Positions 1 to 7,830 of a stretch of 64,000 bases of DNA are shown here, piece after piece; position 1 is the first letter of the stretch, and every line of letters starts with the position of its first letter. A program made the position numbers and the translations under genes. Location: NCBI GenBank assembly GCA_910587145.1, contig CAJUMH010000007.1:1-64000 (forward strand), in the 5' to 3' direction. Below the pieces are notes generated by a model. The model was not told where the DNA came from and searched no databases. It saw only the letters and a program-made list of their open reading frames with translations. The DNA comes from an uncultured Ruthenibacterium sp. Lineage in GTDB: Bacteria > Bacillota > Clostridia > Oscillospirales > Ruminococcaceae.

Positions 1-54
1 TTGCATTGCTATTTGGTGTACTGTTTTGACCTGATCTTGTGTAGACACTATTTA

Positions 55-678
55 GAGTCTGTTTTAAAACTTTGCGAGCGTATACAGTCGGTTTCATGCC
101 TGGACAAAAGCCGGAGTATGGGAAAATATCCTCGCAGCCCTGATTGAGCAGGATTTGGTGGACGAAACAACGCTGATGCAGGACAGCACTACGATCAAGG
201 TTCACCAACACGCCAGTGGGGCAAAAAAGGGGGATATCATGAAGAAACCGGACGGAGCAGGGGAGGCTTGACCACGAAAGTCCATGCGGTAACGGATGGA
301 CTTGGGAATCCACTGCACTTTTTGCTCTCCAGTGGGAACCGTAATAATATCTGCGTGGCGCAGGCACTGTTGGAACCTTTTGATTTAAACGGCAAACTCA
401 TTCTGACGGATAAAGGCTATGACAGCGATAAATTTGTACGCTGGTTGGAAGAACAGGGCGAAATCGCGGTGATTCCCAGCCGTATCATTGCCAAACGCCC
501 CAGGAAAACAGACTGGCACACGTACAAAGAGCGTCATCTGGTGGAAAACCTTTTCCTCAAACTGAAAAACAACCGCCGTTTTGCCACCAGGTATGAGAAG
601 AAGGCACTCTATTTTCACGCTGTTGTCTGTCTTGCCTGTATCCTTGTTTGGTTACTTTGATGGTTTTAAAACAGACTC
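55..678 (+). mobile_element. Internally deleted IS5-family (IS427-like) element
   Basis: Perfect inverted repeats bound this element: GAGTCTGTTTTAAAAC at 55-70 and its reverse complement at 663-678, flanked on both sides by TA (53-54 and 679-680), the likely target duplication. The interior encodes only the middle and C-terminal part of a DDE transposase. The coding frame appears abruptly just after the left repeat with no start codon, so the 5' part of orfA has been deleted. At about 620 bp it is shorter than an intact element of this group, usually above 800 bp. It cannot make its own transposase but could be moved in trans by a full-length relative. Confidence 0.85.
71..660 (+). pseudogene. 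5'-truncated IS5-family transposase with -1 frameshift site
   Basis: The first frame reads from about 77 into the motif SVYSRFHAW and on to an Asp-containing QDSTTIKVH motif, then stops near 270. The second frame (open from 268, TTG) continues with GLTTKVHAVTD, DKGYDSDKF and RHLVENLFLKLKNNRRFATRY, the remaining DDE catalytic regions. The two frames meet at a run of six A then five G (222-232), where the zero frame reads GCA AAA AAG, a canonical A_AAA_AAG slippery heptamer for -1 frameshifting. Conceptual joining restores the family motif GAKKGGYHEETGRSRGGL. The N-terminal third is missing, so this is a non-functional remnant. Confidence 0.85.
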
Positions 679-680
679 TA

Positions 681-1160
681 GTACAGCCGTTGTCCCTACC
701 AATAAATATGCGAGCGAATACACCAGTAGTAAAGGCGTACTGACTGTTACCAAAATTACAATTATTTTTGATGGCTCTGACTACAGCACGAGTTAAAGGG
801 TGCAGGAAATCAAAGATGATAATGGTATAGGTGCAGGGGTAAAAAAGTCCCAAAGTCCGTTGATTGGTAGAAAGAGTTTTTTACTCTTTCCCACCCCTGC
901 ACGCCGCGCCGCCTCCCGTATCCGCAGCTGTCCAGACAGGCATTCCAGAATGAGGTTCTCCTTTTCCTCGACCGGCATCTCGATTTGTTTCCCCATTTCT
1001 TTTGCTCCCCTTCCTTTTTTCACTGTCTACTTTATTGGGAGCATATCATTTTGTCCAGAGGATGGATCAAGGCAAGGGGTAGTACTTTTACGGTGTCGCC
1101 CCCCTGCGTGTCCCCACGAGACAGCCGAGGAACCAATCACGCGCCGAGGAAGTTTTACAT
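681..1160. other. IS debris, no intact gene
   Basis: This stretch holds no complete gene. It contains an IS3-like orfA stub (891-996, minus) and nested inverted repeats around it: GTGCAGGGGT at 831-840 with its complement at 893-902, and GAAAGAGT/ACTCTTTC around a T loop at about 870-890. Upstream of the orfA stub, on the minus strand, an AT-rich segment with TAAAGTAGACA near 1025-1035 resembles the terminal region of IS3/IS150-type elements (by recollection, not searched). The remainder, 1040-1160, shows nothing I can assign. Confidence 0.5.
891..996 (-). pseudogene. IS3-family orfA fragment (HTH N-terminus)
   Basis: The minus-strand reading from an ATG at 996 begins MGKQIEMPVEEKENLI and contains an HTH-like stretch, LRIREAARRAGV, typical of the DNA-binding orfA subunit of IS3-family transposases. 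After about 35 residues the similarity ends at the inverted repeat at 893-902 and the frame runs into unrelated sequence. No orfB is present. The remnant is too short to function. Confidence 0.55.
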
Positions 1161-1303
1161 ATGACGTTGACAATAACGGAACTCGAAAAAATGCGGAGCG
1201 TCGATATTGGCGCGGTGAACACGCAGACCCCGCCCAATCTGGACGGTGCGGCTTTCCAAATTTTAACCTCTGTTCAAAAAATTATCAGCTCCAAATCCTG
1301 TCA
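1161..1303 (+). pseudogene. Truncated DUF6870-like gene fragment
   Basis: An ATG at 1161, preceded by an AGGAAG ribosome binding site, opens with MTLTITELEKMRSVDI. That N-terminus resembles small DUF6870 proteins found on mobile elements of Clostridia (recognised from memory). After about 45 residues the frame enters the antisense of the dehydratase gene ending at 1285 and no longer resembles the family, which normally runs to about 80 residues with a Cys pair near its end. I read it as a broken passenger gene at the edge of a rearrangement. Confidence 0.45.
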
Positions 1304-2685
1304 CTTGACCGTTCGGAATCCCATTGCTCTGTTTCTTCCCAAACGGCGGTGTAACCAGGCCATAAATGCTGGCGGATTACCTCATCATTAAAATCATCAG
1401 CACCCAGCCCAGGCCGTTCCGGCACAACAAACATTCCATTTTGAATGAGGGGCCCTCCCTGAAACTGAATCATTTCCTCCCAGTATTCGTCGTCTGGCGC
1501 GTTAAATTCCATGGCAAAAAAATTTTCCGTTGCCAATCCTACATGCCCCGTGGCTAAAGCGGCCAACGGGGTTTCACACATATGCATCGACATGGAAACG
1601 CCGTATTTTTGAGCCATATCGCCTATTTTTTTACTTTCAAGGATCCCTCCGGCAGAACAAACATCCGGATGGATAACCGCGATCCCGCGTTCCTGACAAA
1701 GCTGCTGGGCGTTTTCGACAAAACAAATATCCTCACCGGTTGCCAGAGGCGTCCTTGTGGAACGAGATAAAATTTTATATTCCTTTGTCAAATACCATGG
1801 CAAAACGTCTTCAACCCACATCAAATGATATTTTTCTAACCTTTGTAAAAGCTTGCATGCATCTTCCAAACCGATATGCCCTAAATGATCAATTGCCAAA
1901 GGCGTTTGCCACCCAACAGCCTCCCGTATTTTGCTCAAATATTCCTCATACCGGTCTAAACCATGTTCCGTAATCCGCAGCATCGTATGCGGATGGGAAA
2001 CGTATCTAAAATCTTCCTTTTTACGAAGAAACGGTTTGTCTTTCACCGCAGCCAACCCTGTTGCACTGTCCCTGTGCGTTGTATTTTCCGCCTCCCTCTT
2101 AATTTGTGCCAGATAATCGGGCGGCCCGCTCAAAATTGCTTCGTTCGGATACAATTTCTGGATATCCTCTATACCCAAAATTGTTTTACACATTTTCATT
2201 TGAAAACGGTCCATTCGTTTTTTTAAAGCCATGCCTTGAGCCGTACCGTCCACTCTTTCTTCCGGGGGCGTCCTTCCGTGGTCGCAATACATCCGAAGGC
2301 TATCTCGAAATTTCCCGCCCAGCATCCGGTAAACCGGGATTTGGTAAGCTTTGCCCGCCAGATCCCACAGGGCGATTTCTATTCCGCTCACCCCTCCGCC
2401 TTGCCGCGAGGGCCCGGCAAATTGCCTGATTTTGCGGAAAATGTAATCGACATCGCAGGGGTTTTCCCCAAGGATTCTACTTTTCAGCATTGCCGCGTAA
2501 GTAGCGCTTGCACCGTCGCGGATTTCACCCATGCCAACCAGCCCCTGATTGGTATAAAGCTTCAGCAATATGCAATGGACGGAGGAAGACTCTACGTGCG
2601 CAAAACGCATATCTGTAATTTTCAGTTCGCTAGGTTTGGAATATGTATTCACGTAGTTCAAGGCGTCCTCAGCAAATTTTTTCAT
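1285..2685 (-). CDS. Enolase-superfamily (mandelate racemase-type) sugar-acid dehydratase
   Basis: 466-residue member of the mandelate racemase/muconate lactonizing enzyme family. Enzymes of this type abstract the proton alpha to a carboxylate, most often to dehydrate aldonic acids to 2-keto-3-deoxy acids. The N-terminal capping domain covers roughly 20-130 (GVSGIEIALWDLAGK near 98-112). Candidate catalytic and metal residues are K164/K167 (MKMCK), D266 (AIDHLGH), E292 (WVEDVLPW), E318 (TGEDI), the H339/D341 dyad region (HPDVCSAGG) and H368/E371. The metal ligands and a galactonate-dehydratase-like pattern are visible, but the segment around 170-240 looks enlarged, so the substrate is uncertain. 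It is the last gene of the leftward sugar cluster and is now separated from the SDR genes by an IS at 2709-3541, which may disturb its transcription. RBS AGAAAGG lies about 14 bases before the ATG. Confidence 0.8.
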   Translation of the reverse strand: MKKFAEDALNYVNTYSKPSELKITDMRFAHVESSSVHCILLKLYTNQGLVGMGEIRDGASATYAAMLKSRILGENPCDVDYIFRKIRQFAGPSRQGGGVSGIEIALWDLAGKAYQIPVYRMLGGKFRDSLRMYCDHGRTPPEERVDGTAQGMALKKRMDRFQMKMCKTILGIEDIQKLYPNEAILSGPPDYLAQIKREAENTTHRDSATGLAAVKDKPFLRKKEDFRYVSHPHTMLRITEHGLDRYEEYLSKIREAVGWQTPLAIDHLGHIGLEDACKLLQRLEKYHLMWVEDVLPWYLTKEYKILSRSTRTPLATGEDICFVENAQQLCQERGIAVIHPDVCSAGGILESKKIGDMAQKYGVSMSMHMCETPLAALATGHVGLATENFFAMEFNAPDDEYWEEMIQFQGGPLIQNGMFVVPERPGLGADDFNDEVIRQHLWPGYTAVWEETEQWDSERSSDRIWS

Positions 2686-2717
2686 GTTTTAGTATTCAAC
2701 CTTTCTAGATAGTGTCG

Positions 2718-3092
2718 TCAATAAATGAGCAAGCAAATGGCAATACAACGGATTTGGACGGCGGCGACGAAAGAAGCAAGATTTTTAGCGTAGCGCGTCG
2801 CAATACCGCGCCATCTTTTGAGGAGCAGGAAAGCATTCTCAACGAGATGTCGAATTTTGTAGAGATATTCGTCGTATTCACGTAACTGTTTCCGATTTTT
2901 CTTTGAGGGAATGACAGGAATCATGTCTTGTTCCATCGCCTGAAGAATGATCGCGTCTGTATCATAACCGCGATCGGCCAGAAGATATTCTGCCTGGAAC
3001 CCCTCAATCAACCGTGCTGCAACTGTGCAATCCGCTGTGGTATCAGAAGTGATAAAGAATCGCACCGGCATACCATGCGCATCCACGGCCAA
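2718..3092 (-). CDS. IS5-family transposase, orfB part
   Basis: C-terminal half of the same transposase, with the second catalytic Asp in LLADRGYDTDAI and the catalytic Glu in RHLVENAFLLLKRW, followed by GIATRYAKNL. The listed ATG at 3092 lies inside the homologous region. Family similarity extends upstream in the same frame to the slippery run near 3115, so this part is more likely expressed as an orfA-orfB fusion by -1 frameshifting than from its own start. The stop codon lies within the left terminal repeat region. Confidence 0.8.
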   Translation of the reverse strand: MAVDAHGMPVRFFITSDTTADCTVAARLIEGFQAEYLLADRGYDTDAIILQAMEQDMIPVIPSKKNRKQLREYDEYLYKIRHLVENAFLLLKRWRGIATRYAKNLASFVAAVQIRCIAICLLIY

Positions 3093-3481
3093 ATGTATCT
3101 TGGTATTGAGCCCCCTTTTGTACGACTCATTGCCTGATTCCCACCCTGTGCTCCAGCGGCATCAGGATGTACCTTGACATGACTGGCGTCGATCATCAAC
3201 CACTCAAAGTCAGTGTCGTCCACCAGGGCCTCCAGAATCTTTTCCCAGACTCCCTTGTCACGCCACCGGCAGAACCGGCGGTGTACATTTTTCCAGTTTC
3301 CATACGTCTCTGGCAAGTCCCGCCAAGGTGCTCCAGTACGCAGTATCCAGAATACACCGTTGATAAATTGCCGAGTATCCCGGGCGTTGCCTCCTCGTGT
3401 CCCTTTTTCACCGATGGTGTGCGGTCTGATTTCCTCCCGCGCTTTGTCATTGATGTCATGCCGCTGCTGTTCTGCTGTCAT
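3008..3481 (-). CDS. IS5-family transposase, orfA part
   Basis: This is the N-terminal half of an IS5-family DDE transposase: GVFWILRTGAPWRDLPE and GNWKNVHRRFCRWRDKGVWE are family signatures, and the first catalytic Asp lies in MIDASHVKVHP. The frame then leaves the family sequence after RTKGG and ends in an unrelated tail, while the homologous continuation (LNTKIHLAVDAHG) lies in the -1 frame. The switch falls on a run of four A and five G near 3110-3120, so a full transposase needs slippage there, or the G run has lost a base. The frames overlap by 85 bases. A G-rich ribosome binding site precedes the ATG. Confidence 0.85.
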   Translation of the reverse strand: MTAEQQRHDINDKAREEIRPHTIGEKGTRGGNARDTRQFINGVFWILRTGAPWRDLPETYGNWKNVHRRFCRWRDKGVWEKILEALVDDTDFEWLMIDASHVKVHPDAAGAQGGNQAMSRTKGGSIPRYIWPWMRMVCRCDSLSLLIPQRIAQLQHG

Positions 3482-3605
3482 TTTTCTGCCCCCCCTTTTT
3501 CTTTGAGGACTATTATATCACATTCTTATTGACGACACCATCTAGCAGGTATTGAGCTTATGGTTTCAGCAACCCTCATATAGTAAACTAGTAACCGCCG
3601 CCCGG

Positions 3606-4382
3606 CTAAACAAGCATGGCCCCTCCGTCTATCCTAAGGCTCGCGCCGGTGATGTGCTCCGCCTGGACTCCCGCGAAATAGCATACGGCATTGGCAATGT
3701 CCTCCGGGCGCCCGAATCGTCCGACCGGATAGCCTCGGTACTCCCTGTCCCTGTGTATCGCCTTTAAATTCCACTCTTGAGAACCCTTTACCTGTGTTTT
3801 AAATTCAATATCGACAACCGCCGGCAAAATTTCATTACAGGTAATCCCTTTTGACGCTAACCTGATCGCCGCTTCCCGCACCAGCATTTTGATTGCCCCT
3901 TTAGACATTGCATATAGCGGATCGACGCCAGTCGGCCTTTTGGCATGGACGGAAGAAATGCATATGATTCTCCCTCCCGCGCTTTTCTCCAAATGCGGAA
4001 CCGCGTACTTGATGCAATTCCAATATCCAAACAGGTTTGTCTGTATAATGAGGCGATAATTTTCTTCCGTGCAATCCTCAAACCTCCGGTTTAATTGAAG
4101 CGCCGCATTGTTAACCAGGATGTCCAAACCTCCAAGCTGCCGCGCGGCGCTTTCCACCAGTTGGCGGCATCCCTCGGCAGAGGAAACGTCCCCTTTCAAC
4201 AGAACAGCCTTGGCCCCGCATTGGTTTAGCATCGCCATGGTCTCCTTTGCGGTATCCGCGTTATATTGATAGTTCACCGCAACATGAACACCTTCTTTCG
4301 CCAACGCTAGTGCGATCCCCCTCCCAATCCCTTTTCCAGAACCTGTGACCAGCGCTTTTTTCCCTGTAAGTTGCAAATCCAT
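3606..4382 (-). CDS. SDR-family NAD(P)-dependent oxidoreductase (active-site intact)
   Basis: 258-residue classical short-chain dehydrogenase. The Rossmann glycine motif TGSGKGIG is at about 13-20, the NNAA structural motif at about 91-94, the catalytic Ser in CISSVHAKRPTG (about 143-144) and the YAMSK catalytic pair at about Y157/K161. The C-terminus ends in TGASLRIDGG, typical for the family. It probably oxidises or reduces a sugar or sugar-derived hydroxyl, given neighbours that encode an AGE epimerase and a sugar-acid dehydratase. ATG at 4382 is preferred over GTG at 4385 because AGGGG is better spaced. It begins 11 bases after the end of a degenerate paralog, with which it shares the stretch GAIKML followed by REAAI, so the two probably arose by tandem duplication. 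Confidence 0.88.
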   Translation of the reverse strand: MDLQLTGKKALVTGSGKGIGRGIALALAKEGVHVAVNYQYNADTAKETMAMLNQCGAKAVLLKGDVSSAEGCRQLVESAARQLGGLDILVNNAALQLNRRFEDCTEENYRLIIQTNLFGYWNCIKYAVPHLEKSAGGRIICISSVHAKRPTGVDPLYAMSKGAIKMLVREAAIRLASKGITCNEILPAVVDIEFKTQVKGSQEWNLKAIHRDREYRGYPVGRFGRPEDIANAVCYFAGVQAEHITGASLRIDGGAMLV

Positions 4383-4393
4383 CACGGCACCCC

Positions 4394-5107
4394 TTATTTC
4401 CTTACTTCATAATGCAGCAAAAAACCTGCATCCACCCGTATTTCACTGCCATTCAACGAACTGTCTCCTATTAGCTTCTTTACAGTTTGGGATATCTCCC
4501 CTTCTCTAATCAATTCCCGGCGCGGGATACAATCCTTCGTGTGGTCATAAAGAGGGGAAATGGTTCCGCGCATTTTTTCAACATCCTGTTCCATCGGCCC
4601 AACTTCCAGCAAGATATATGCATTTCCCCGACCTGCCATTTGTATGGCGGCCTCTCGGTGCAGCATTTTTATCGCCCCCATTGAGCAACTGAACGGCAAA
4701 CTCGCCCCTGTTGGTTTTTCATCATGGAAAGAGCCTATGTAAATTACGCTTCCCCGACCCTGCTTGGCAAAATATCGCCCTACATATTTCGTGAGAAGAA
4801 AAGCCGTTTTTACATGGTGGTCAAACAACGCTTGAAACCTGCGTTCGTCCTCCAAAAGAATATGCATTGCTTGTATTCTCCGCGGTGAAACCACCAAAGC
4901 GTCCCAATTGCCGACAGCCGCCATAAAGCCAATCAGTTCCTCCATATCCGTCTCTTTACTCGGATCATATGGCAAGTAGGCAACTCCTGAAAGCTTTTCT
5001 GCTGCTTTGTTGCAGGCGAGCGCATACACATCAAAGCCCCAGCCCGCAAAATCAGCAGCCAGCTTTCTGCCGAGTTCATTTTCGATATTAGAAATCAAAA
5101 TTCTCAT
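4394..5107 (-). CDS. SDR-fold protein lacking the catalytic Tyr and Lys (pseudo-SDR)
   Basis: 237-residue paralog of the adjacent SDR with a degraded active site. The glycine-rich loop is replaced by ISNIENELG, the NNAA motif by SPRR, and the YxxxK motif by FSCSM (F139 and M143, aligned residue for residue through PTG upstream and GAIKML downstream). The second Ser of the ISS motif is kept in YIGSF. The fold should be retained, but classical dehydrogenase chemistry should not. It may be a structural or regulatory partner of the intact SDR encoded next to it. ATG at 5107 is chosen over 5131 because GGAGAA lies 6-8 bases upstream. The gene overlaps the epimerase 3' end by 20 bases, suggesting translational coupling. 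Confidence 0.82.
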   Translation of the reverse strand: MRILISNIENELGRKLAADFAGWGFDVYALACNKAAEKLSGVAYLPYDPSKETDMEELIGFMAAVGNWDALVVSPRRIQAMHILLEDERRFQALFDHHVKTAFLLTKYVGRYFAKQGRGSVIYIGSFHDEKPTGASLPFSCSMGAIKMLHREAAIQMAGRGNAYILLEVGPMEQDVEKMRGTISPLYDHTKDCIPRRELIREGEISQTVKKLIGDSSLNGSEIRVDAGFLLHYEVRK

Positions 5108-6335
5108 TTTCAACTTCTCCTGTTTTTCCATGATCGCAGCGTTCCATCAATTCCATACACATCCGACCGTTATGGTAAGGCCCAATCCAATAATCCGCTT
5201 TGCACTGATCCGGCCAAGGACAATTTGTTTCAGCGTTCAGCCTGGGGAACCAGCCCCCTCCAGCCTTATCGACAAAATGCCTCAGCGTAAAATCTAATAT
5301 CTTTTTGGAAATCTGTAAAAAATGGCTTTCTCCCGTCATTTCCCATGCGTTTAAAAAGCCTACTACCGCCTCCGTCTGTTCCCACCAACTCCAATAACGC
5401 GTCTTTTTCCCTGTTTGAGGGTTAACCTCGGAGATAACCGCACCATCTTCCGTCACGCCCACCTCTGAACATACTCTAGCCATGCAAACGCAAACCGGCC
5501 CGACGAGCTGCAACAGTTCCGCTTCCCCAAGCGCTCTCGCTGTGTCCCACATCAACCAGCTCCCCTCAATATCGTGTCCGTTGGAAAACTCGCAAGTGGT
5601 AGGCGCCCAATCCTTACGCTGAAAAAAATAAAAATGTCCGGATACCGGATCTACCACCTTTTGGACGAGCAACTGCAACTGGCTTCTTGTCCAATATTTG
5701 ACCAAAGCGTTTCCCGTCACTTTATAAAGGGTGGTAAACGCCTCCAACACATGCAGTTGCGTATTCATGGTTTTCTCGTCAAACGGCGTCCGACTCATCC
5801 CTTGAACCCAAGGCGCACGTTCCCAATTCCTGGTGAAGCTTTCTAAAAAACCTTTGTACTGCCAATCATACGCTTTGTCTAGGAGCAGGGAAAAAACGCC
5901 CATCGCTTTTTGAACCGCTTTTTGATCCCCAGACGCTGCCCCGTATTCCGCCAGCGCATACACCGCATAGGCGTTTCCGTACACGCTTTTAGTCGAATCC
6001 AAAACCTGCCCGTCCGGGCCGACTTGCGTAAAATATCCCCCGTATTCTTTGTCCTCAAAAAAATCGGTGAGATAACAGTAGGCACGTTCCGCATAGAATA
6101 ACCATTTATCTTGATGTAAAATTTTTGCAGCCTTAGAAAATGTCCAAAGCAATCTTGTAGTCAAAATAATATGCCTGGGTGCGTTGAAATCCATTTCATT
6201 TTGGATGGTAACCCTCCCCGCGAATATCCCTTGCTTTTTGTCAAACGCACAGCCGCTCCACCAAGGCAGGATATTTTCCGTAAGTTCACGGTACGCCGCC
6301 TGATACATGCCCTCTAAAAGCTCATGTTTCCCCAT
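5088..6335 (-). CDS. AGE-family epimerase/isomerase (cellobiose 2-epimerase-like)
   Basis: 415-residue N-acylglucosamine 2-epimerase family protein with an alpha/alpha barrel. Family motifs in order: APRHIILTTRLLW (about 52-64), GGYFTQVGPDG (about 99-109), NTQLHVLEAFT (H195), SNGHDIEGSWLMW (H254, E257), SWWEQTEAVVG (E319) and YWIGPYHNGRMCMELM (H388). The two histidines in GHDIE and GPYHN correspond to the general acid/base pair of cellobiose 2-epimerases and AGE enzymes. It would interconvert C2 epimers of a reducing sugar or aldose-ketose pairs in the cytoplasm; the substrate is not fixed by sequence. The ATG at 6335 follows GGGGG and overlaps the end of the upstream regulator by 14 bases, so the two are probably translationally coupled. 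Confidence 0.85.
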   Translation of the reverse strand: MGKHELLEGMYQAAYRELTENILPWWSGCAFDKKQGIFAGRVTIQNEMDFNAPRHIILTTRLLWTFSKAAKILHQDKWLFYAERAYCYLTDFFEDKEYGGYFTQVGPDGQVLDSTKSVYGNAYAVYALAEYGAASGDQKAVQKAMGVFSLLLDKAYDWQYKGFLESFTRNWERAPWVQGMSRTPFDEKTMNTQLHVLEAFTTLYKVTGNALVKYWTRSQLQLLVQKVVDPVSGHFYFFQRKDWAPTTCEFSNGHDIEGSWLMWDTARALGEAELLQLVGPVCVCMARVCSEVGVTEDGAVISEVNPQTGKKTRYWSWWEQTEAVVGFLNAWEMTGESHFLQISKKILDFTLRHFVDKAGGGWFPRLNAETNCPWPDQCKADYWIGPYHNGRMCMELMERCDHGKTGEVENENFDF

Positions 6336-7830
6336 TTTCTTGCCCCCGTTTTTGATATAGGGATGGGTTGACCCCCACTGCCCTTTTAAACACCTTTGAA
6401 AAATACAGCGAATCCGGATAACCCACTTCCGCAGCAATTTCCTTAATCGGACGCTTTGTCCGCATCAAAAGATCCTTTGCCCGTTCAATGCGCAGGCACT
6501 GGACATATTCCATCGGCGTACAGTCATAAAAGGTTTTAAAAATACGATTGATATAAGCTGGCACGAAGCCAAAAACATCAGAAAGCTCTTGCGCGGATAT
6601 TGCGCTTTTATAATTAGTTTCCAAATATTGCACAATCGCTTCCGCAACCGTCTTTTTGTCCCTACCCAGCATGCTTTGCGGATAAAGTATTTCTTCCGCC
6701 AAATATTTTGTTTGGGCCATAATATTTTCCAGTGATTGATAACTTTGCAGAATTTCCAGCAAGGTTTGGTCGTATTGAAAATAATTAGTTTCTGGCAGTC
6801 TACTGCAAAGGGCAGAAAAGAAATTCCTGAACATGCACTCGATTTCTTGCTGGCGAACCGGCTTGGCTGAAATACATCCGAATATTTTTTCAATAATGGT
6901 TACAACCTTTTCGTATTGAAGGTTGTACCGGATTTCCGCAATTATCTTTTCTATCTGCAAATCTGTCCTTTCATCCCTCGCTATCTTTATATATGCGGAA
7001 CCCTGGTCAGGCATCACCAAAAGCGAGGATCTGCAAAAAAGCTGGTGCTCTGCGGCGTACCCTTGCATCTCCTTATATTTTTCGTAAATATTTTTGAACT
7101 CCACTGTATTTTGAAAAAAAACCACCGTTAAGTAATTTACAAACGGGGTAATGCTCAAAAAAATCTTTTGCACGACTGAAAACTCTATCGAAAGGCCCTC
7201 GATAAAAACAACCCGTTCGGCTTCCTTTTTTCCCGCGACAATATGGTACTCGCAACAAGGAAAAATTTCTTTCATCCGTTCCAAAAGGTTTATTTCTTCC
7301 CAAATACGAAGATACATTTCTGGAAAATCCAGGTTTTGGGCGCCGCATGCGCCAATATTCAACAGCAGAATTTGATAAACGGAAGAGATGTCTTCTGTTT
7401 TCTTTTTTAGGGTGAGTATGTTTTGCAAATAATTCTGCTTCTTTTCCCTACCGTAGGCATAAAATGTGCTGACTACCTTATCCAATAAAAGATCGAATTG
7501 GTTTTTCTCCAAAGGTTTCACCAAATAATCGAAAACCCCTAGTTTAAAAGCTATGCTGACATATTCGAAATCAGTGTAGCCGCTGAGCACCACCTTAATT
7601 ATTTCGGGATTTAGCTGATTAATATGCCGGATGACTTCCAATCCGTTTAAAATCGGAATATTAACGTCGATAAAGGCAACGTCTATTTTTATTTGTTCCA
7701 GCAGATGCACCGCTTCTTCTCCCGTGGAGGCACGGGCAACCACTTTAAACTCATCGCCATATTGCTCTATCTTTCTGCAAATATCCCTTTGGATTGGTGC
7801 TTCATCCTCAACAACCAATACCCGAATCAA
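6322..7830 (-). CDS. YesN-type response regulator (REC plus AraC HTH)
   Basis: 502 residues. The receiver domain at about 1-120 has acidic residues E8/D9/E10, the phosphoacceptor D55 (FIDVNIP) and a KPLEK motif near 105. A middle helical region of low conservation follows, then a C-terminal AraC/XylS double HTH from about 400 (AQELSDVFGFVPAYINRIFKTFY and IKEIAAEVGYPDSLYFSKVFKRAVGVNPSLY). Such regulators activate adjacent sugar ABC transporter genes. It starts at TTG 7830, with GGGAG six bases upstream, and overlaps the stop of the kinase gene by four bases. Its location inside the sugar operon implies autoregulation of uptake and catabolism. Confidence 0.92.
   Translation of the reverse strand: MIRVLVVEDEAPIQRDICRKIEQYGDEFKVVARASTGEEAVHLLEQIKIDVAFIDVNIPILNGLEVIRHINQLNPEIIKVVLSGYTDFEYVSIAFKLGVFDYLVKPLEKNQFDLLLDKVVSTFYAYGREKKQNYLQNILTLKKKTEDISSVYQILLLNIGACGAQNLDFPEMYLRIWEEINLLERMKEIFPCCEYHIVAGKKEAERVVFIEGLSIEFSVVQKIFLSITPFVNYLTVVFFQNTVEFKNIYEKYKEMQGYAAEHQLFCRSSLLVMPDQGSAYIKIARDERTDLQIEKIIAEIRYNLQYEKVVTIIEKIFGCISAKPVRQQEIECMFRNFFSALCSRLPETNYFQYDQTLLEILQSYQSLENIMAQTKYLAEEILYPQSMLGRDKKTVAEAIVQYLETNYKSAISAQELSDVFGFVPAYINRIFKTFYDCTPMEYVQCLRIERAKDLLMRTKRPIKEIAAEVGYPDSLYFSKVFKRAVGVNPSLYQKRGQENGET

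Larger units (their letters stand above)
2709..3541 (-). mobile_element. IS5-family insertion sequence (complete, ~833 bp)
   Basis: Terminal inverted repeats ATAGTGTCGTCAATAA (left, 2709-2724) and ATGGTGTCGTCAATAA (right end, read inward from 3541) differ at one base. Both ends are flanked by CTAG (2705-2708 and 3542-3545), consistent with a target duplication. The element contains the two overlapping transposase frames orfA and orfB on the minus strand. It lies between the SDR gene at 3606 and the dehydratase at 1285-2685, so it interrupted a gene cluster that was probably contiguous. Confidence 0.9.

Noticed and set aside
831..902. Inverted repeat GTGCAGGGGT as a regulatory hairpin
   Set aside because: It overlaps a broken IS3 orfA fragment, so it more likely marks transposon debris or a rearrangement than a control site. 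Kept only in the region description.
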